A stretch of 64,000 nucleotides of DNA from Epiperipatus broadwayi (taxonomy: Eukaryota > Onychophora > Udeonychophora > Euonychophora > Peripatidae): contig JAQFVV010006197.1 of the NCBI GenBank assembly GCA_028023455.1, positions 20,333,254 to 20,397,253 on the forward strand, given 5' to 3'. The notes beneath the pieces are model-generated. The model had not been told where the DNA came from. It saw nothing but the letters and a program-made list of their open reading frames with translations, and ran no database searches. Shown here piece by piece: positions 11,641 to 24,027 of this stretch. How positions within the stretch are numbered: position 1 is the first letter of the stretch; each line of letters begins with the position of its first letter. The position numbers and the translations under genes are program-made.

Positions 11641-12554
11641 TTTATATGCTTTTAGTATGCATGCATATATATATATAATATATATTGTACTATTAACATA
11701 TACAAAGTAATGATGTGCACAAATTGAGCTAAAGATCGTTAAAAAAAAAGTTAATAATAAAAAAGTATTTAACATTCCCGATATTGTATTTTACTAATTA
11801 TTAATTCCATTCTTTTCTTCCACCCCAAAAATGTAAGAGTGTAATTAAAAGCAGAGATTAAAACTCAATTTAATAACAGGTAATTGATAGAAAAAATGTC
11901 TTATCTACAAAAAGACAATTATTTTTAATTAAAGATGGTCAACAAGTATGTCAGATTATAATGAAAATTAATTAAAAATTTAGTTTTAATCTTGTAGGAA
12001 AAATATATAAATAACTTTGTTATTATATTTATTTATTTATTTTTGTAAAGTACACATTTTGTTTTGTGATTAAAAGTATTTTCTTTCACAGCCAGAAATG
12101 TGTACTATATATGAAACAGATGAAAAATATCTGTTTGATTGTATAAGTTATATGGGTATACCGTTATATGAAAATAAAAATAAATATATAGTAATAATAG
12201 TTGCATGGAATGAAGTATCCACAGAAATAAAACTATGTATAAGAAAAAAAAGATTTGATAAAATAAATGCATAGGGACCAAGCAGGATATATATATATAT
12301 ATATATACAGACTTCTAGAGGTGATAAGAAATATTGAGAAGAGATGCATGAAGCTGAAACTAACAAAGTGTGTTGAGTTGTTTATGTTAGACTCAGTTGC
12401 CACACTAATTGAAACCAAATATTGTTAATAATATGGAAGCCCCTAAATATATTGGACTGATATATATATATATATGAATAGCTAAAACCATTAAGTACAT
12501 TTGTCAATGCTTTCCTTGTAACCCTACTGTCATAATGAAGCTTTAACTCCTTAG
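11641..12554. other. AT-rich spacer with (AT)n microsatellites
   Basis: Contains (AT)n runs near 11668-11690, 12287-12307 and 12462-12474, and no gene that I can support. The overlapping frames at 12148-12418 on the minus strand are built on the AT run (poly Y-I) and are not genes. Confidence 0.5.
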
Positions 12555-13105
12555 TTCTCCAGGCACCATATTGAATTTTTTAAAAAATTGACCTGAGACA
12601 CAATTTTCACAATAACTTCACTTTTAATAATGTTAGAGCAAAAAAATTTACATTAATAAAAACTAGAAAAACTAAGGAAAACAATAAGTCTAAGACAAAT
12701 AGTGATAACCATTTAAAAAATAAAGGGAAAAAAGAAATTTCAACATCCAACATAATTATTATTTTATTGTTTGTTCATAATTTCTAATTCATCATTAACT
12801 AAGTTTAAATTATATCTTCAGGGATAACTTCTTTGTATTTCTAACAAAATTATCTTTCAAACCATATATAATATGTCTTACCTGAGATAATCCATAGCTT
12901 CAGAATCTCCAAAAGTATTTGCATAAGAATTCATTTTTATCTTGTACCCCAAAAGTTACCAAATGTCAAAGGTGTCTATAAGAAAAAGATTCATCCTAAT
13001 AAAAGATACAAAACAAATCATTTCCAGAAGATAGATATACATTTGTCATCATAGCAATTGGCTTCTTGTCTATCTAAAACTAGAAATTGTAGGCTACTGT
13101 CTATA
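12555..13105. repeat. Dispersed repeat, copy 2 of 3
   Basis: Parallel copy of 9187-9745, from accatattgaattttttaa to gaaattgtaggctactgtc. Differences are scattered substitutions and a few short indels. It stands alone, without recognisable transposase sequence, immediately right of the Merlin-type element by about 0.9 kb. Confidence 0.65.
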
Positions 13106-13667
13106 TGTATTTTAGCATAGAAACGTCACCATTGCGTGGTGCGGATCAACAGACCGTGTATTATCAAAATGTTTTATCTTTTTTTCTTCTAATTTTTATT
13201 AATCATATAATTTATATATATATATTTTCAGTTTGAATACACAAATTTCTTTTTTACTTTCTTATTTTTGTAAATAATTATTTAGCACTAACTTCATTTT
13301 TTATAACTTTTTTTTAATACTAAAATAATTTTTATAACCATATATCATCAAAGCTTAATTGAATCACTATCCTATTTATCAAATGTCTGGAAAATTGAAA
13401 ATTACTTAATTCTAAGAAATAATACTCCTTTATGTTGTTTATCTTATAATCAATGAAATATAATATAAATCTTTATTATATAATAATAACAACTTGTAAA
13501 TACATCACAGAAAAATTATATATATAAAAGCCTTTTTCGGTAATTCTCAATTTTTTACCCTTCTCAATATGATACCTCGTACTAATACTAACACGTATAT
13601 TACGTATATAGCGACATCTACTGACATTTCCTATAATTCATATTTTTATCATTTTATTTATTTCCCC

Positions 13668-13870
13668 TTATATTACTTTCCATTCTTTATCCATTACCCA
13701 ATCATTCATTAAATCAATTGACTTTTTGTAAATGTTCATACATGTATTTATATTATATTTTATATAATTTGTTTCATATATTTTCCTTCTATTCATTTCC
13801 TTTATATAATTTAATGGTCTTATGTTTTTAATACAATCTATTTTATGTCCAAATTTTAAATAATGAACAT
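13668..13870 (-). pseudogene. PLE GIY-YIG C-terminal fragment, left arm
   Basis: Mirror copy of the coding part of 13943-14145. It encodes about 67 codons, from VHYLKFGHKIDCIKN near the centre to the stop at 13668-13670. It has no start codon and lacks all catalytic parts of the protein, so it is a fragment carried by the palindrome. Confidence 0.7.
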
Positions 13871-14145
13871 CAAAACAATTAGAACAAAGGGCAAAAGAAC
13901 ATAATAGTGCTATTGAAAGGAGGGATGATAGATCAGCATTATATGTTCATTATTTAAAATTTGGACATAAAATAGATTGTATTAAAAACATAAGACCATT
14001 AAATTATATAAAGGAAATGAATAGAAGGAAAATATATGAAACAAATTATATAAAATATAATATAAATACATGTATGAACATTTACAAAAAGTCAATTGAT
14101 TTAATGAATGATTGGGTAATGGATAAAGAATGGAAAGTAATATAA
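13867..14145 (+). pseudogene. PLE GIY-YIG C-terminal fragment, right arm and loop
   Basis: An open frame without a start codon. From 13882 it encodes EQRAKEHNSAIERRDDRSAL followed by VHYLKFGHKID and ends in KEWKVI. The order R-x2-E-H-x3-I, then S-A-L-x2-H, then G-H-x-I-D is typical of the segment that follows the catalytic arginine in GIY-YIG domains of Penelope-like proteins; the N-terminal GIY and YIG strands and the whole reverse transcriptase are missing. No frame damage is visible in the retained 87 codons after 13882, which supports a recent insertion. Confidence 0.68.
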
Positions 14146-14362
14146 GGGGAAATAAATAAAATGATAAAAATATGAATTATAGGAAATGTCAGTAGATGTC
14201 GCTATATACGTAATATACGTGTTAGTATTAGTACGAGGTATCATATTGAGAAGGGTAAAAAATTGAGAATTACCGAAAAAGGCTTTTATATATATAATTT
14301 TTCTGTGATGTATTTACAAGTTGTTATTATTATATAATAAAGATTTATATTATATTTCATTG

Positions 14363-16183
14363 AAAATTGAAAATCTATCCCATCATTAATATAGACAACA
14401 AATTGTAATTTCTTCAAAATTATCTTCATTCATTGATATTCATAAATGAAAATAGTAGCATTACAATTTTATTTTATAAAGTTTTGTTTGTATTCCATCA
14501 TCATCTTTATTGGTAATCATAAATTATTTATAGCCATTCTTAACAGAACAAAAAATTATAGGAAGACTACATACATAAAGTTACAGTAACTATATGTGCA
14601 AAGTGTAAATATGTTCACACATGCATATTGAAGTGGTGCATGTCTGTACGCAGATATACTTGCTTCATGTTTACTTAGATTAACCTATCTCCTATTGCCT
14701 ATATATAATTTATTTATTAATATCCACACACATTAGAAATAGGTGCATGTACAACCTTGCATCATTTTAAAGTTAAAGACTGATTATTTAATTCATGCAA
14801 TTGTTAAAAGTAGTTATATCAATTAAAGAAACATGTTAAAATATTTTACACAATGGGAGAAAGATAGGTAACCATTAGGGAAGGGAGCATAAGTGCCGTA
14901 TTTCTCTATCTATACATACCATCAGCTGGAATAGTTACAGCTAAAAACCTTTAGATGCTTTAAGGTGTTATATAGAAAATAAAAGACAAAAGAAACTAAT
15001 TTGGCTGCACATAAGGAATGAAGAAGCAAAGAGTTGATGAAACAGCAATTAAAAAAATTAGTTTGAAATCCATTAAGAAAACTCATGAGATATAACCCCA
15101 GCCATAAAATAACATATATAAGCATGGAAAGAGGCATTGTTAAAAAAATAATTATTATTATTTAACTTTACTGAAAAATTTTTAACTTAATATTCTCATC
15201 GAGACAAGCAGAACTCTAATAAAATCTGTTTTGAGAAATTTTCAGCATCTATTTAAAAATTATTATTCTGCTGTATCATCCCAATCCTGCCTATGAATAA
15301 TGCTAAACATACCTGTCACTATGAGTGTGTAGCCAGGTATCAGCATCTCCATGGTCATCGATGAAGTTGGTGTTCAGAAGAGTTCCATCAAAATGTAGAT
15401 CTATTCACATCCTACCATCTTAATGCAAGTCCAAAGATCATAAATCCATCTACACATCTGTGCAGAAAAAATCCCAAAATCATCCTTTTATTGCCGGTAA
15501 AAATGCTTTCATTCTATCCCAGGTTTAACTGTAACTCAATTTTATTTAACATATCTTATTAACTAGTCTTAACCTTAAAAATTATATATTGTACTTATTA
15601 ATGTTAAATCTGCTGGCTTAATTATTTAATAAATTAGAAATTTATATATTTGCATTTTATTTGTGTACATTATCTTGAATGATGGAGGGAGAAACTTCAA
15701 TGCATTAAGCATGTTTACACTTCTCTGCTCTCAAAATCTCCAGGAGATGGACGAGCTGAAAAGATGCCAAATATAAAACTTTTACATTTTATAAGTAATA
15801 ATAAGATATATGTAAATTGTTTTCTTAGCTTCTTCTCTTATCCCCCTATCATATCAAGAAAGGTTATGTATACATTTTTAGAATTATGTATAGAATTAAT
15901 GAAGGATGGCGAGCGTATTTCTATTCAATTAATTTACAAATTATGTATTTTGTTTATCATGTGACTCTCTATAAATATAATCACACATGTGTTAGAAAAT
16001 AATTTTTACTAAGGATATTTGGGATAAAATAATATACTCTGTTTAAATTGTTACTTCCCTGCTGCTAAAGTAAAAATTCTCTTTTGATAAAATGAGTCTA
16101 CATAATGATCTCATATAAATGTGGTAATATTTGTAATTCAAGATTTTATACATAGAAGTATTGTTAATAAAGTTATTTAAATA
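14363..16183. other. Spacer without recognisable genes
   Basis: AT-rich sequence with a slightly richer patch at 15260-15500. The frames at 14922-15137 and 15764-15964 have no recognisable domain and no related copy in the window. I see no element boundaries here. Confidence 0.5.
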
Positions 16184-16640
16184 TACTTATTGCATTTCTG
16201 ATCAGTGCATTGTAATATATATAAAAATTAAAACTGCAATCCACATATAAGCTATGTAGGAAGTAACAGATTGCGTTATCAGATTATTTTAGGGGCAATT
16301 AATCAACCTAATGCTCCAATGTTATTTATTTTTTTTGAAATTTAAGATTATTAAAATTGTTATTGTAAGCAGTTTTTAATAAAATAGTCATCCGTGATTA
16401 ATTGGGGATGCTCATGTACTTATTATATTGCTGATCAGTGCATTGTAATATATATATAAATTAAAACCACAATCCACATATAAGCTATGTATGAAATAAC
16501 AGATTGTGCTATCAATCTATTTTAGGAGCAATTAATCTCACTAATGCTCAAATGTTATTTAATTTTTTCCAAGTTTAAGATTATTAAAATTGTTATTGTG
16601 AGCAGGTTTTAATCATTAATATACAGTTTCATAATATTTA
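16184..16640 (+). repeat. Tandem duplication, period about 233 bp
   Basis: Copy 1 (16184-16416) and copy 2 (16417-16640) both run through gatcagtgcattgtaatata, ccacatataagctatgta and attattaaaattgttattgt, with about 85-90 percent identity by eye. A third, partial relative lies at 19697-19850. No protein is encoded. Confidence 0.65.
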
Positions 16641-16708
16641 TTTGTGTGGGTGGAAGATTTAATTTGTTTATTTTTATATATATATGCGTTTCTATCTTCT
16701 TATATTAA

Positions 16709-17252
16709 AATTTCAGATTTTCTAGGTAATAGTTATACATTAGATAAAGTGCTACGCTTCTCCTGTTTTTAATCTAATGCTTGAATATCCTACCATCTCA
16801 CTGAGGATGACAGTAGCAGAATCCATTCTGGGGTTGGGGATATTCTACAAAGCTTGTTAAGAGCTTATTTTGTGAGCTCGATATGTATAACATTTGTAAA
16901 TACAAGCTTATTAAATTAAGTCATGTGACAGTTGACTTGATGTTTTTTGTAATTTTATTTTTTGCTATTAAGGCTTTGGCAATTTTATATTGCTAAAGCT
17001 ATTAATATATGGTGTATCTGAACTTAGTTCAGTCCCATATAGCTATTTAAGTCAGATATCTAGATTGGAAGACATATGGAGGTCTGAAAATTTCAGATTT
17101 TCTACTTAATAGTTGAGTGCTGGCTTGTCCTGGTATTTTTAATCTAATTCTTGAATATCCTAGCACCTCACTGAGGACGTCAGTAGCAGAAACCAGTCTG
17201 GGGTTGAGGATATTCTACAAAGCTTGTTAAAAGCTTATTTAGTGAGCTCTAT
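16709..17252 (+). repeat. Pair of direct repeats with CTGAGGA motif
   Basis: The segment 16709-16880 recurs at 17088-17252: aatttcagattttcta, then tgaatatccta, ctcactgagga, gtagcagaa, tctggggtt, gatattctacaaagcttgtt and gtgagctc. The second copy reads ctgagga followed after a short spacer by gaaac, an arrangement reminiscent of a hammerhead-type core, but I cannot pair a stem II between them. It may be the 3' end of a retroelement. Function unknown. Confidence 0.55.
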
Positions 17253-17299
17253 ATATAATACCTTCTTATATGTGTGGCAATGGTCATATCATTATTATT

Positions 17300-17760
17300 C
17301 AACTTCATCATATACTCTCTGAATGGATCATGTGTCATACAGTCAAATTGCATGAGGGCAGACCAGATGCCATGTGCCTGAGTTTCTAATCCATAGATTA
17401 GTGCTGGTCAAGGTTCTGCAGGAGTCAGAGACTATCATGACCCCAAATTCTAGATTTAGCTTATCTTCACTCTATCCACTGCTATGTACCCTTGGTTAAA
17501 AGCAGATATACCTCTGCTGCCAGGGACATCCACTCTTCAGCAGTGAACCATAGCATCAGATTGAGAAGCCAATCATATTTGTTTTATGTGTCAACTGACC
17601 CCACACACATAGGTAGTACTGCAATTTCCAAGTAATGTTGGCCTTTAGCCTTCATCTGCACTCATCAGCAACACTGGGTGACCTAAACTCAAATCTGTAC
17701 ACAAGTGATTCCATTAAATAAATATGCTAACCATTATGTTCAAACCTAGAATGGGTTGAT
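17300..17760 (-). mobile_element. Candidate tRNA-derived SINE, minus strand
   Basis: Read on the minus strand, aatggttagcatattt (complement near 17725-17740) resembles an A box and acagatttgagtttagg (complement near 17680-17696) a degenerate B box about 45 bp later. The following 350 bp are noticeably more GC-rich than the surroundings. The head resembles the head of the 33.2-33.7 kb minus-strand element (gcatat, then ttaatgga or ttaaatgga). The 3' end is not defined. A SINE with a conserved body is the likeliest reading. Confidence 0.4.
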
Positions 17761-18084
17761 AAATTATAATATTTCCAATTAAACTATATAGTGCACACAT
17801 CAATGTTGTAAACTGCCACCACCTTCTATAATGCTATGTAAAAGCCAGTAGATCATCCTGACCTAATAAAACTTATATTATTCTTATTAAGTAAGTATAC
17901 ATCTTTATTGCAAGTCTGAACTATTAATTAATTATATATCACTAAGTAAGTCACTTAATTGCAGAACAAATGCATTCATGGTTTTGTATCTTATAGATAT
18001 AATATTGACTCTGTAACAGTATAGAAATGATTAAACTCCCAAATCATACCAACAATGGTAATATAAATAAAGTAATGTAAAGCT

Positions 18085-18345
18085 TAAAATGCTAGCATGG
18101 TGTAATGTCATGTGTTATGGAGAACCCTGAGAGAGTCCATGTTCGAAACCTGAACTATGTCATGCTGTATGAAAAAGGGAAGCTGTGTGATATCAAGGAT
18201 GTTAATTAGGTGGTTGAGGGTAGGAGGCCTAAATAGAAGTTTAAATTAGAAGACCTGGGGTAACCCGTGTCTGCTGGTTGAAGAGTTGCTGCATGGTCTT
18301 TCGGTCTTGTTGGCTGATTATACAATCTTGACCATTACAATATAT
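18085..18345 (+). mobile_element. Candidate tRNA-derived SINE, plus strand
   Basis: An A-box-like tagcatggtgtaatg starts at 18093 and a B-box-like gttcgaaacc lies at 18141-18150, 47-48 bp apart as in tRNA genes. Downstream is a GC-richer body with gaggcctaaatag, gacctggggtaacccgtgtc and ttgctgcatggtctttcgg. This pattern (tRNA-like head, unrelated body) is that of a SINE. No folded functional tRNA can be drawn. No second copy of the body was seen in this window. Confidence 0.5.
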
Positions 18346-19076
18346 ATTATTTTCACTTAGTCTGGTTTTGATATCTTGAAAATGCTGTTTATAACTTATG
18401 AAAAAAAAAAAAAAATTCTGTAAGACTCCAATTTAATTGCAGTTTGTCAATATATTCTACTTTCAACCACAGAGAAAGTAATTGATATTGGACTTCTGTG
18501 GTGTTATTAAGACTATTTCTATAATATAAACCAGATTTGTGTATACTATACTTTAAATATCATGCAAAAAATCACCATAAAATACTTTTTTTTAAAATAT
18601 GGTTATCCTTTTCATGTCATACAACCATATCATTGAAGATAGGCCTTTGCAATTATTAATTCAATAGTATCATAGTCAACAATCTGGAGAATAAATAAAT
18701 CATTTGATACACAATTGTATAAACCATACTTCAATAAAAAATTTCTAATTTCTTTATGTTATATCAATAAAAGATTCAGTTGACACTTACCAACAATATA
18801 TTGAAAGAATATATATCTAACAAATTTAGTTATGTTCTACATGACAAATTTAATTGCATATCATTTTGATGAAATACTCTACTATTTAATTTCAGCAGCA
18901 CATTAAGATAATAAAACATCATCCACAGGTAATCTTTCTTGTTTCAAGATAATTAAAGATTTGAAAGCACTGCACCTAGATCTTAGGATCTAATGCAACC
19001 CTCCAGCAGCCAACTTTTAATTCTACTTAACTACAAAACTATGAGAAAAATTGAAAATAATATTTTCAATCTAAGC

Positions 19077-19312
19077 TCAATAGCTTATATAGTCATATGG
19101 GTCTGAATTCAGTTCAGCACCCATAAATTTTGGTGTCTTTGGCTCTTTAACAACCATAGCCACCACTATCATATTAGGCAAGATTGGTGTTAAGCCACTA
19201 AGCATCACATGATCACCATCTCTTATACTAGCACATATTGTTATTAAACAAGGCAAAAACTCTCCATACAGTAATGCCACCCTGTGCCAATAAGAGTAAT
19301 CAAAGAGTAATC
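19077..19312 (-). repeat. Repeat shared with the 29.2 kb palindrome; open frame of unknown nature
   Basis: On the minus strand a 67-codon frame begins MALLYGEFLPCLITICASIR and ends at 19077. The first 100 bp (from tgattactct through gcacagggtggca, tatggagag and gagatggtgatcatgtgat) are repeated at 29288-29385 and, inverted, at 29200-29252. No domain was recognised. The frame could be a fragment of a transposon protein or accidental; the DNA-level repeat is the solid observation. Confidence 0.5.
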
Positions 19313-19689
19313 AAAGATTCATATTCTCAAATAAATATCCAATTCAAAAGTTGCTGAAGTTTTTCCTGCCATTAATAGCTAATAAAGCATCTGCAATTTC
19401 TGAACACTAATTTACTAAAGTCTTTATAGATTGCAAAATAAAATTACATAACTTGTACCCAATAAAAATTAATTTACATTTACTATTAAATACTTTAAAT
19501 TTGTAAATATTAATTCTTATAGCTCAGTACAGTGGAAAAACATTTTCAATAGTTCATATGACTTACCAGCAATGAGGGAAAAGGTGTACAAAAAATTAGT
19601 TTGAGCATTAGTAGTGACAAATAAATTATAATCTATGAATATGAGTCTGCTATTCCATTACTGTATTAACCACCAAGAGCAGAAAAAAG

Positions 19690-19860
19690 ACGCTTACTAT
19701 TGTTAAAATTGTTATTGTGAGCGGGTTTTAATCATTAATTGGGATGCTCATTTTTATATATAAAATACAGTTTCATTTATATTTATTTGTGTGGGTGGAA
19801 GGCTTACTTTGTTTATTTTTATATATATTTGCGTTCCTACCTTCTTAATTGCTGGGTAAT
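19690..19860 (+). repeat. Partial third copy of the 16.2-16.7 kb repeat
   Basis: Shares aaaattgttattgtgagc, gggttttaatcattaa, gtgtgggtggaag and ttgtttatttttatatat with 16585-16700. It also has attgggatgctcat, which is present in copy 1 but absent from copy 2 at 16.4-16.6 kb. It therefore descends from an ancestral unit containing both segments. Confidence 0.6.
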
Positions 19861-22800
19861 AAGAATTTGAACACTTTTTTCTTTTTTATTTATTTTCTAG
19901 CTAAAAATGATTATGCAAGCCATTGATCAATCAATATCGACTCATCAGTTAGATTGGCTAAAGGTTATTCAAATTTCACGAGCTTATATTTAAATCAAAG
20001 TCATAAGGCACAGAAAGCAACCTATATTACCACCACCATATGCATGGATATAAAGGATCTCATAATTTTGTCCTTCAGAATTCAAATTTGAAGTTGTAGC
20101 CATAAAATTAATAATCTTAAAATTATTAAATTTTAAATTTATAACTAATGAACATAATCATGTTAAAACCATTTGAAAAACTGAATATTCATAGTGATTA
20201 TATTATTATAGTCTATTATGTGATTTTCTAGAAAGTAAAGTTTATTATCCCATAAAATCTCTTTGTAGAGAACATTTTGATAAGTTGCAGAACGTAGGTA
20301 ATAAAATTTTTATACCCCTCCCCCTTTTTTAAAAAAAAAGCCCAACAACAACAAACTTAAAATATATATATTTGTACATTTAAAAGTTAAATTACTATTT
20401 TTTTTAAAAATGAACAAAAATTGTAAAGCCTCATTCTAATGTGATAAATGTTTTAGACAGGAAGTAAGCATTATACATGAAACAACCTACTAAAAAGAAT
20501 AATCTTCAAGTCTGACTGAAATCGGAATTGTTAAGTAAATATCAAATTAAATTTATTAGAATATAATATATAGTAACAATGTGCTCTCATTTATCTAAAA
20601 ATAAAAATATTTTTTTAAATATTACATATTTGCCAATTTCTGAAATAAGCAAGCCAGCTATACCAATAACTTATACAATTAATTGCTTGGTAAATCATGT
20701 AACGTTCAAACACACTAGTTTCAGATAGACCATATCACAGCTTTGTTTAATTAGTGTGCACCAGTTTTGTTTTTATTTACATTAATCAACTGGAAATCAA
20801 TTCTGAAATGTTTAGCTCTAAATCTATCATTCTTTCATTGCACTGAAATGAACAAGACGTGAATCATATGAGTAAATATATATATACTTTGTGTATATGC
20901 CATGTGAAAAATAAATCTAGCAATTAGGATAAAAGAATATTGTAATTAAGCAGATATATATTAGATGGCAGAGTAATAATTTACCATCATGTGCACTCTC
21001 TAAATGTTATTTTGGAGTTTCATATTCAGCATAAACTTTAACAATTTGAACATTTAAACTTAAATATTATTTTACAATGGAAATAAATATAATCCATTAT
21101 GTTGTTGATAAAAAATAAAAAAAACTTTCAATAACAATTTGTTACTCCCTTCTTAAATGCATGCATATATATTGTGGGCATCTGAATGGGCACAAGGGTT
21201 TAAGATACTTTGTATTTTAAATAAATGGTTATATTATATTAAAAAAAAAAAGAAATAGCCTTAGAATTTTAAAATTTTTTCTGGAGATTGCTTAAAGCTT
21301 AAATATGGGTTGCTTATGCAGATTACTGACCACTTTATAAGTATTTATTAGTATTATTGTGGTTAATGAGGTATTTAATGTAAGGAGGGGGGGGTTGTTT
21401 ATTAATGGAATTGATACATCTTGTTGGAAAGATGCAAAGTTATCCTGTGTTAGTATAATATTATTTGAATGGTTTCAAATATCCTTTATTCATTAATTCT
21501 TATCCTTTTGTCAACAGTTAATAGCAGTTTCAATTATATTTAGTTAAGATAGTTCAATATTTAGGTTGTAGTACATGTGTATGCATGTATGACTCTGCAT
21601 TATGTTTCATTTCATTTTCATCTTTAATAACAGCAAACAATAGTACATTCACAATAAAAACATTTAAATTACAGTAGTTAACTTAAATAATTAACAAATA
21701 TATATTTCTTTCCAATGATTAATAGATAGTTAGATCAATGAATTATTTTATAAATTGAATAAATTATTAATCATTTTTATTTGATAGTTAATTAATATTC
21801 ATTTTTCTTTCAAGTTTGTAAAAGCTATTTATTTTATCATTTGTAATTTTTTTTTCTTGTCTTCATTTAGTTTTAAAAATCAAAGTGATTTTTTTTTTTT
21901 TGAAAAGATTTGTTTTTGCATATGTAATTAGTTAGTTAGCAAGATGCGTGGGAGTAACCTGGAAAAAGGCAAATGAACTTTGCTAAAGAGAGTTTTTTTT
22001 AACAAAGATCTCCAGTAGAAAATTGGCTCTTTGTAAAGTAATTGTAACCAGTAAACAGTGGTTCATGTATTGTAAAAATTAAAGCCAGTTGCTGAAGTCA
22101 AATTGACTTTGAAAAGACTTTAGAGTAAAAACTTCCAAAGGAGCTTCAGAACTTTATTATGGAAAAAATTAATTAAAAATGCAATTTTAAGGTTTTAAAA
22201 AGGTACGTCGGTTTAATTTACTCTCTTCAATTTAAACATCTCTGAATTAATCCCTTTATAACTATTACTCTTTTAAAAATGTATGTTAATAACGTCCAGT
22301 CTACATTATTTCATTTAATTGCCATTTTAAATAAGAATGGTTTACATAAATGTTATTGTTGTATCATTAAGCAACGTGTTTATATATATATATATGGAAA
22401 ACGCATGCAGAACTATACTACAGAATATATTCTAATTTCTCACTATTTTTTGTGTTGTGTTTTTGTGAAGATTATACATAGACTTAAGGATATGTCTATT
22501 TTGCTAGATCATACTATGTTTAAGTTCATCGTAAGGAGATAACAGTATTAATTTATTTGATATTTCTGGAACTAATACATATTTTTAAATTGAGGAAATA
22601 AAATGTAAGCTACTTCTGTTTAAATTGAATAGAAGGACAGAAATGCGGGTAATTTTTGTTCTCTTCAATAAGGACGGAATATAAAACAAAGCATTATTAA
22701 TTATGGAATTACTAATGACAATTTAAAGTGTTAAATGCTATTCAGAAAATACTAAGGATAATTGTGTGTTTAGTCCAGAACTATAACGGAGAATTTGGTA

Positions 22801-23823
22801 TATTTTCAGTATAATAAAGGAGAAATTAACTGCTTGTGTGTGATTTGGTACCTCAAATAGATATGCTATGAACACTGAAAGGTGCTGGGCATATTTAAGT
22901 TATGCTTATATATTTTTAAGTTATATTGCAGAAGTGCATTTTAGTTTAAATTCAGTTTGGAATGTGTCCCATATTGTTTCGTAAACCTGGAACCGAGCTT
23001 TGCAAGTGGACTTTCATTTTAAGTTATAAACTAATAACCTTTGTGTCTTTATTTTTTTTTTATTGCTTGTCATAATTAATGTATATGATAGGTAGATAGG
23101 CTTTATTTATTATTATGTCATTTATAATCTGTGTTATTTTGATTTTCAAGAACATTTCTGAAGCGTATTTAAATTAGGAGTACGCCGGTAAAAATTGATT
23201 GTGTAAATAGGTCTTATTGTTTCCTTATGAAGGTGAAAGAAATATTTTTTTAAAATATATTATCAGAAAGGTTTACATTTATTTTGTATACTTTATTGTC
23301 TCAAAGTGAAAATTTTGTTCTTTGTTTAAATCAACGAACTTATAATAGAAATAGTTTGTTAGATATGAAAAAAGTTTGTTCGTAATAATTAGAACCGTTA
23401 AATTTTAAAAAGTAACCTAAAGTTTAATAAATTAAAATTTATGCCTTAATGCAATATTTAATTATCATGTTACCTGCTTAGTGTGTAATTTAGAGTTAAT
23501 ATTATATATATTTTTTATTAGCGGGTGTGTGTTTGTTTTGCACAATTATAATATTTGTTTGATAAAGTATAGTTTGTGAATAAATTTATGCATAAATTTT
23601 GTACACTGTCGTATTCTACTGAGTTGAATGGATTGGTATATTATCTGTACTTATTTATCTGCCAGCGTGTATTTATAATGTTCAATATTTAGAGAAGCTA
23701 TGAGAATAGAAAGAAATCTTTGCGTTATAATGTCTGTAAGAATAAAAGATCTTGTTTATTTAAATTTAAAACCCAAAAAAATGTTTCTTCTTTTTCTTTA
23801 AAAAAATATAGTCCATAAAAACC
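19861..23823. other. AT-rich spacer
   Basis: Four kilobases with A/T homopolymers, a short G run near 21385-21392, and short frames such as 22279-22542 that contain low-complexity AT-encoded residues. I recognise no gene, RNA gene or mobile element here; the strand composition becomes T-rich from about 21.3 kb. Confidence 0.5.
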
Positions 23824-24027
23824 AATATTATCCAATATAGATTCACCAACCAATTTCTTTAAAAAACTTGTTCTTTATTTAACTATATAAAAATTTTACA
23901 TTCAATAAGCAACGTTTCGACTATTTCTATCCTTAGGATAGTCTTTTGAATGTAAAATTTTTATATAGTTAAATAAAGAACAAGTTTTTTAAAGAAATTG
24001 GTTGGTGAATCTATATTGGATAATATT
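23824..24027. repeat. Palindrome with 82-bp arms and PLE-like loop
   Basis: Positions 23824-23905 are the reverse complement of 23946-24027, with no mismatch seen over 82 bp. The 40-bp loop reads, on the minus strand, ctaaggatag, then aaatag, then tcgaaacgttgc. The tcgaaacgtt block with a preceding CTRAGGA-like block is characteristic of the hammerhead-like motif in Penelope-element terminal repeats (established for PLEs), although the conserved CTGA appears here as CTAA. It is probably the tip of a PLE inverted pair like the one at 13.9 kb. Confidence 0.7.

Larger units (their letters stand above)
13451..14362. repeat. Palindrome with 420-bp arms made of two opposed PLE 3' ends
   Basis: Positions 13451-13870 are the reverse complement of 13943-14362. 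I compared the arms by eye and saw no mismatch; both arms are exactly 420 bp, separated by 72 bp. Each arm holds the last part of a Penelope-like GIY-YIG reading frame, its stop codon (13668-13670 on the minus strand, 14143-14145 on the plus strand) and about 217 bp of 3' untranslated sequence. The two copies therefore point outward, 5'-truncated at the centre. The right copy is longer at its 5' end, and the loop is its extra coding sequence. A perfect inverted duplication of this size is either very young or kept identical by gene conversion; an assembly artefact must also be considered. Confidence 0.85.

Noticed and set aside
12148-12418. Overlapping minus-strand frames as a small membrane protein
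   Set aside because: The hydrophobic run is encoded by an (AT)n microsatellite.
13867-14145. Short host gene on the plus strand
   Set aside because: It lacks a start codon, resembles the end of a PLE GIY-YIG domain, and is duplicated in inverted orientation.
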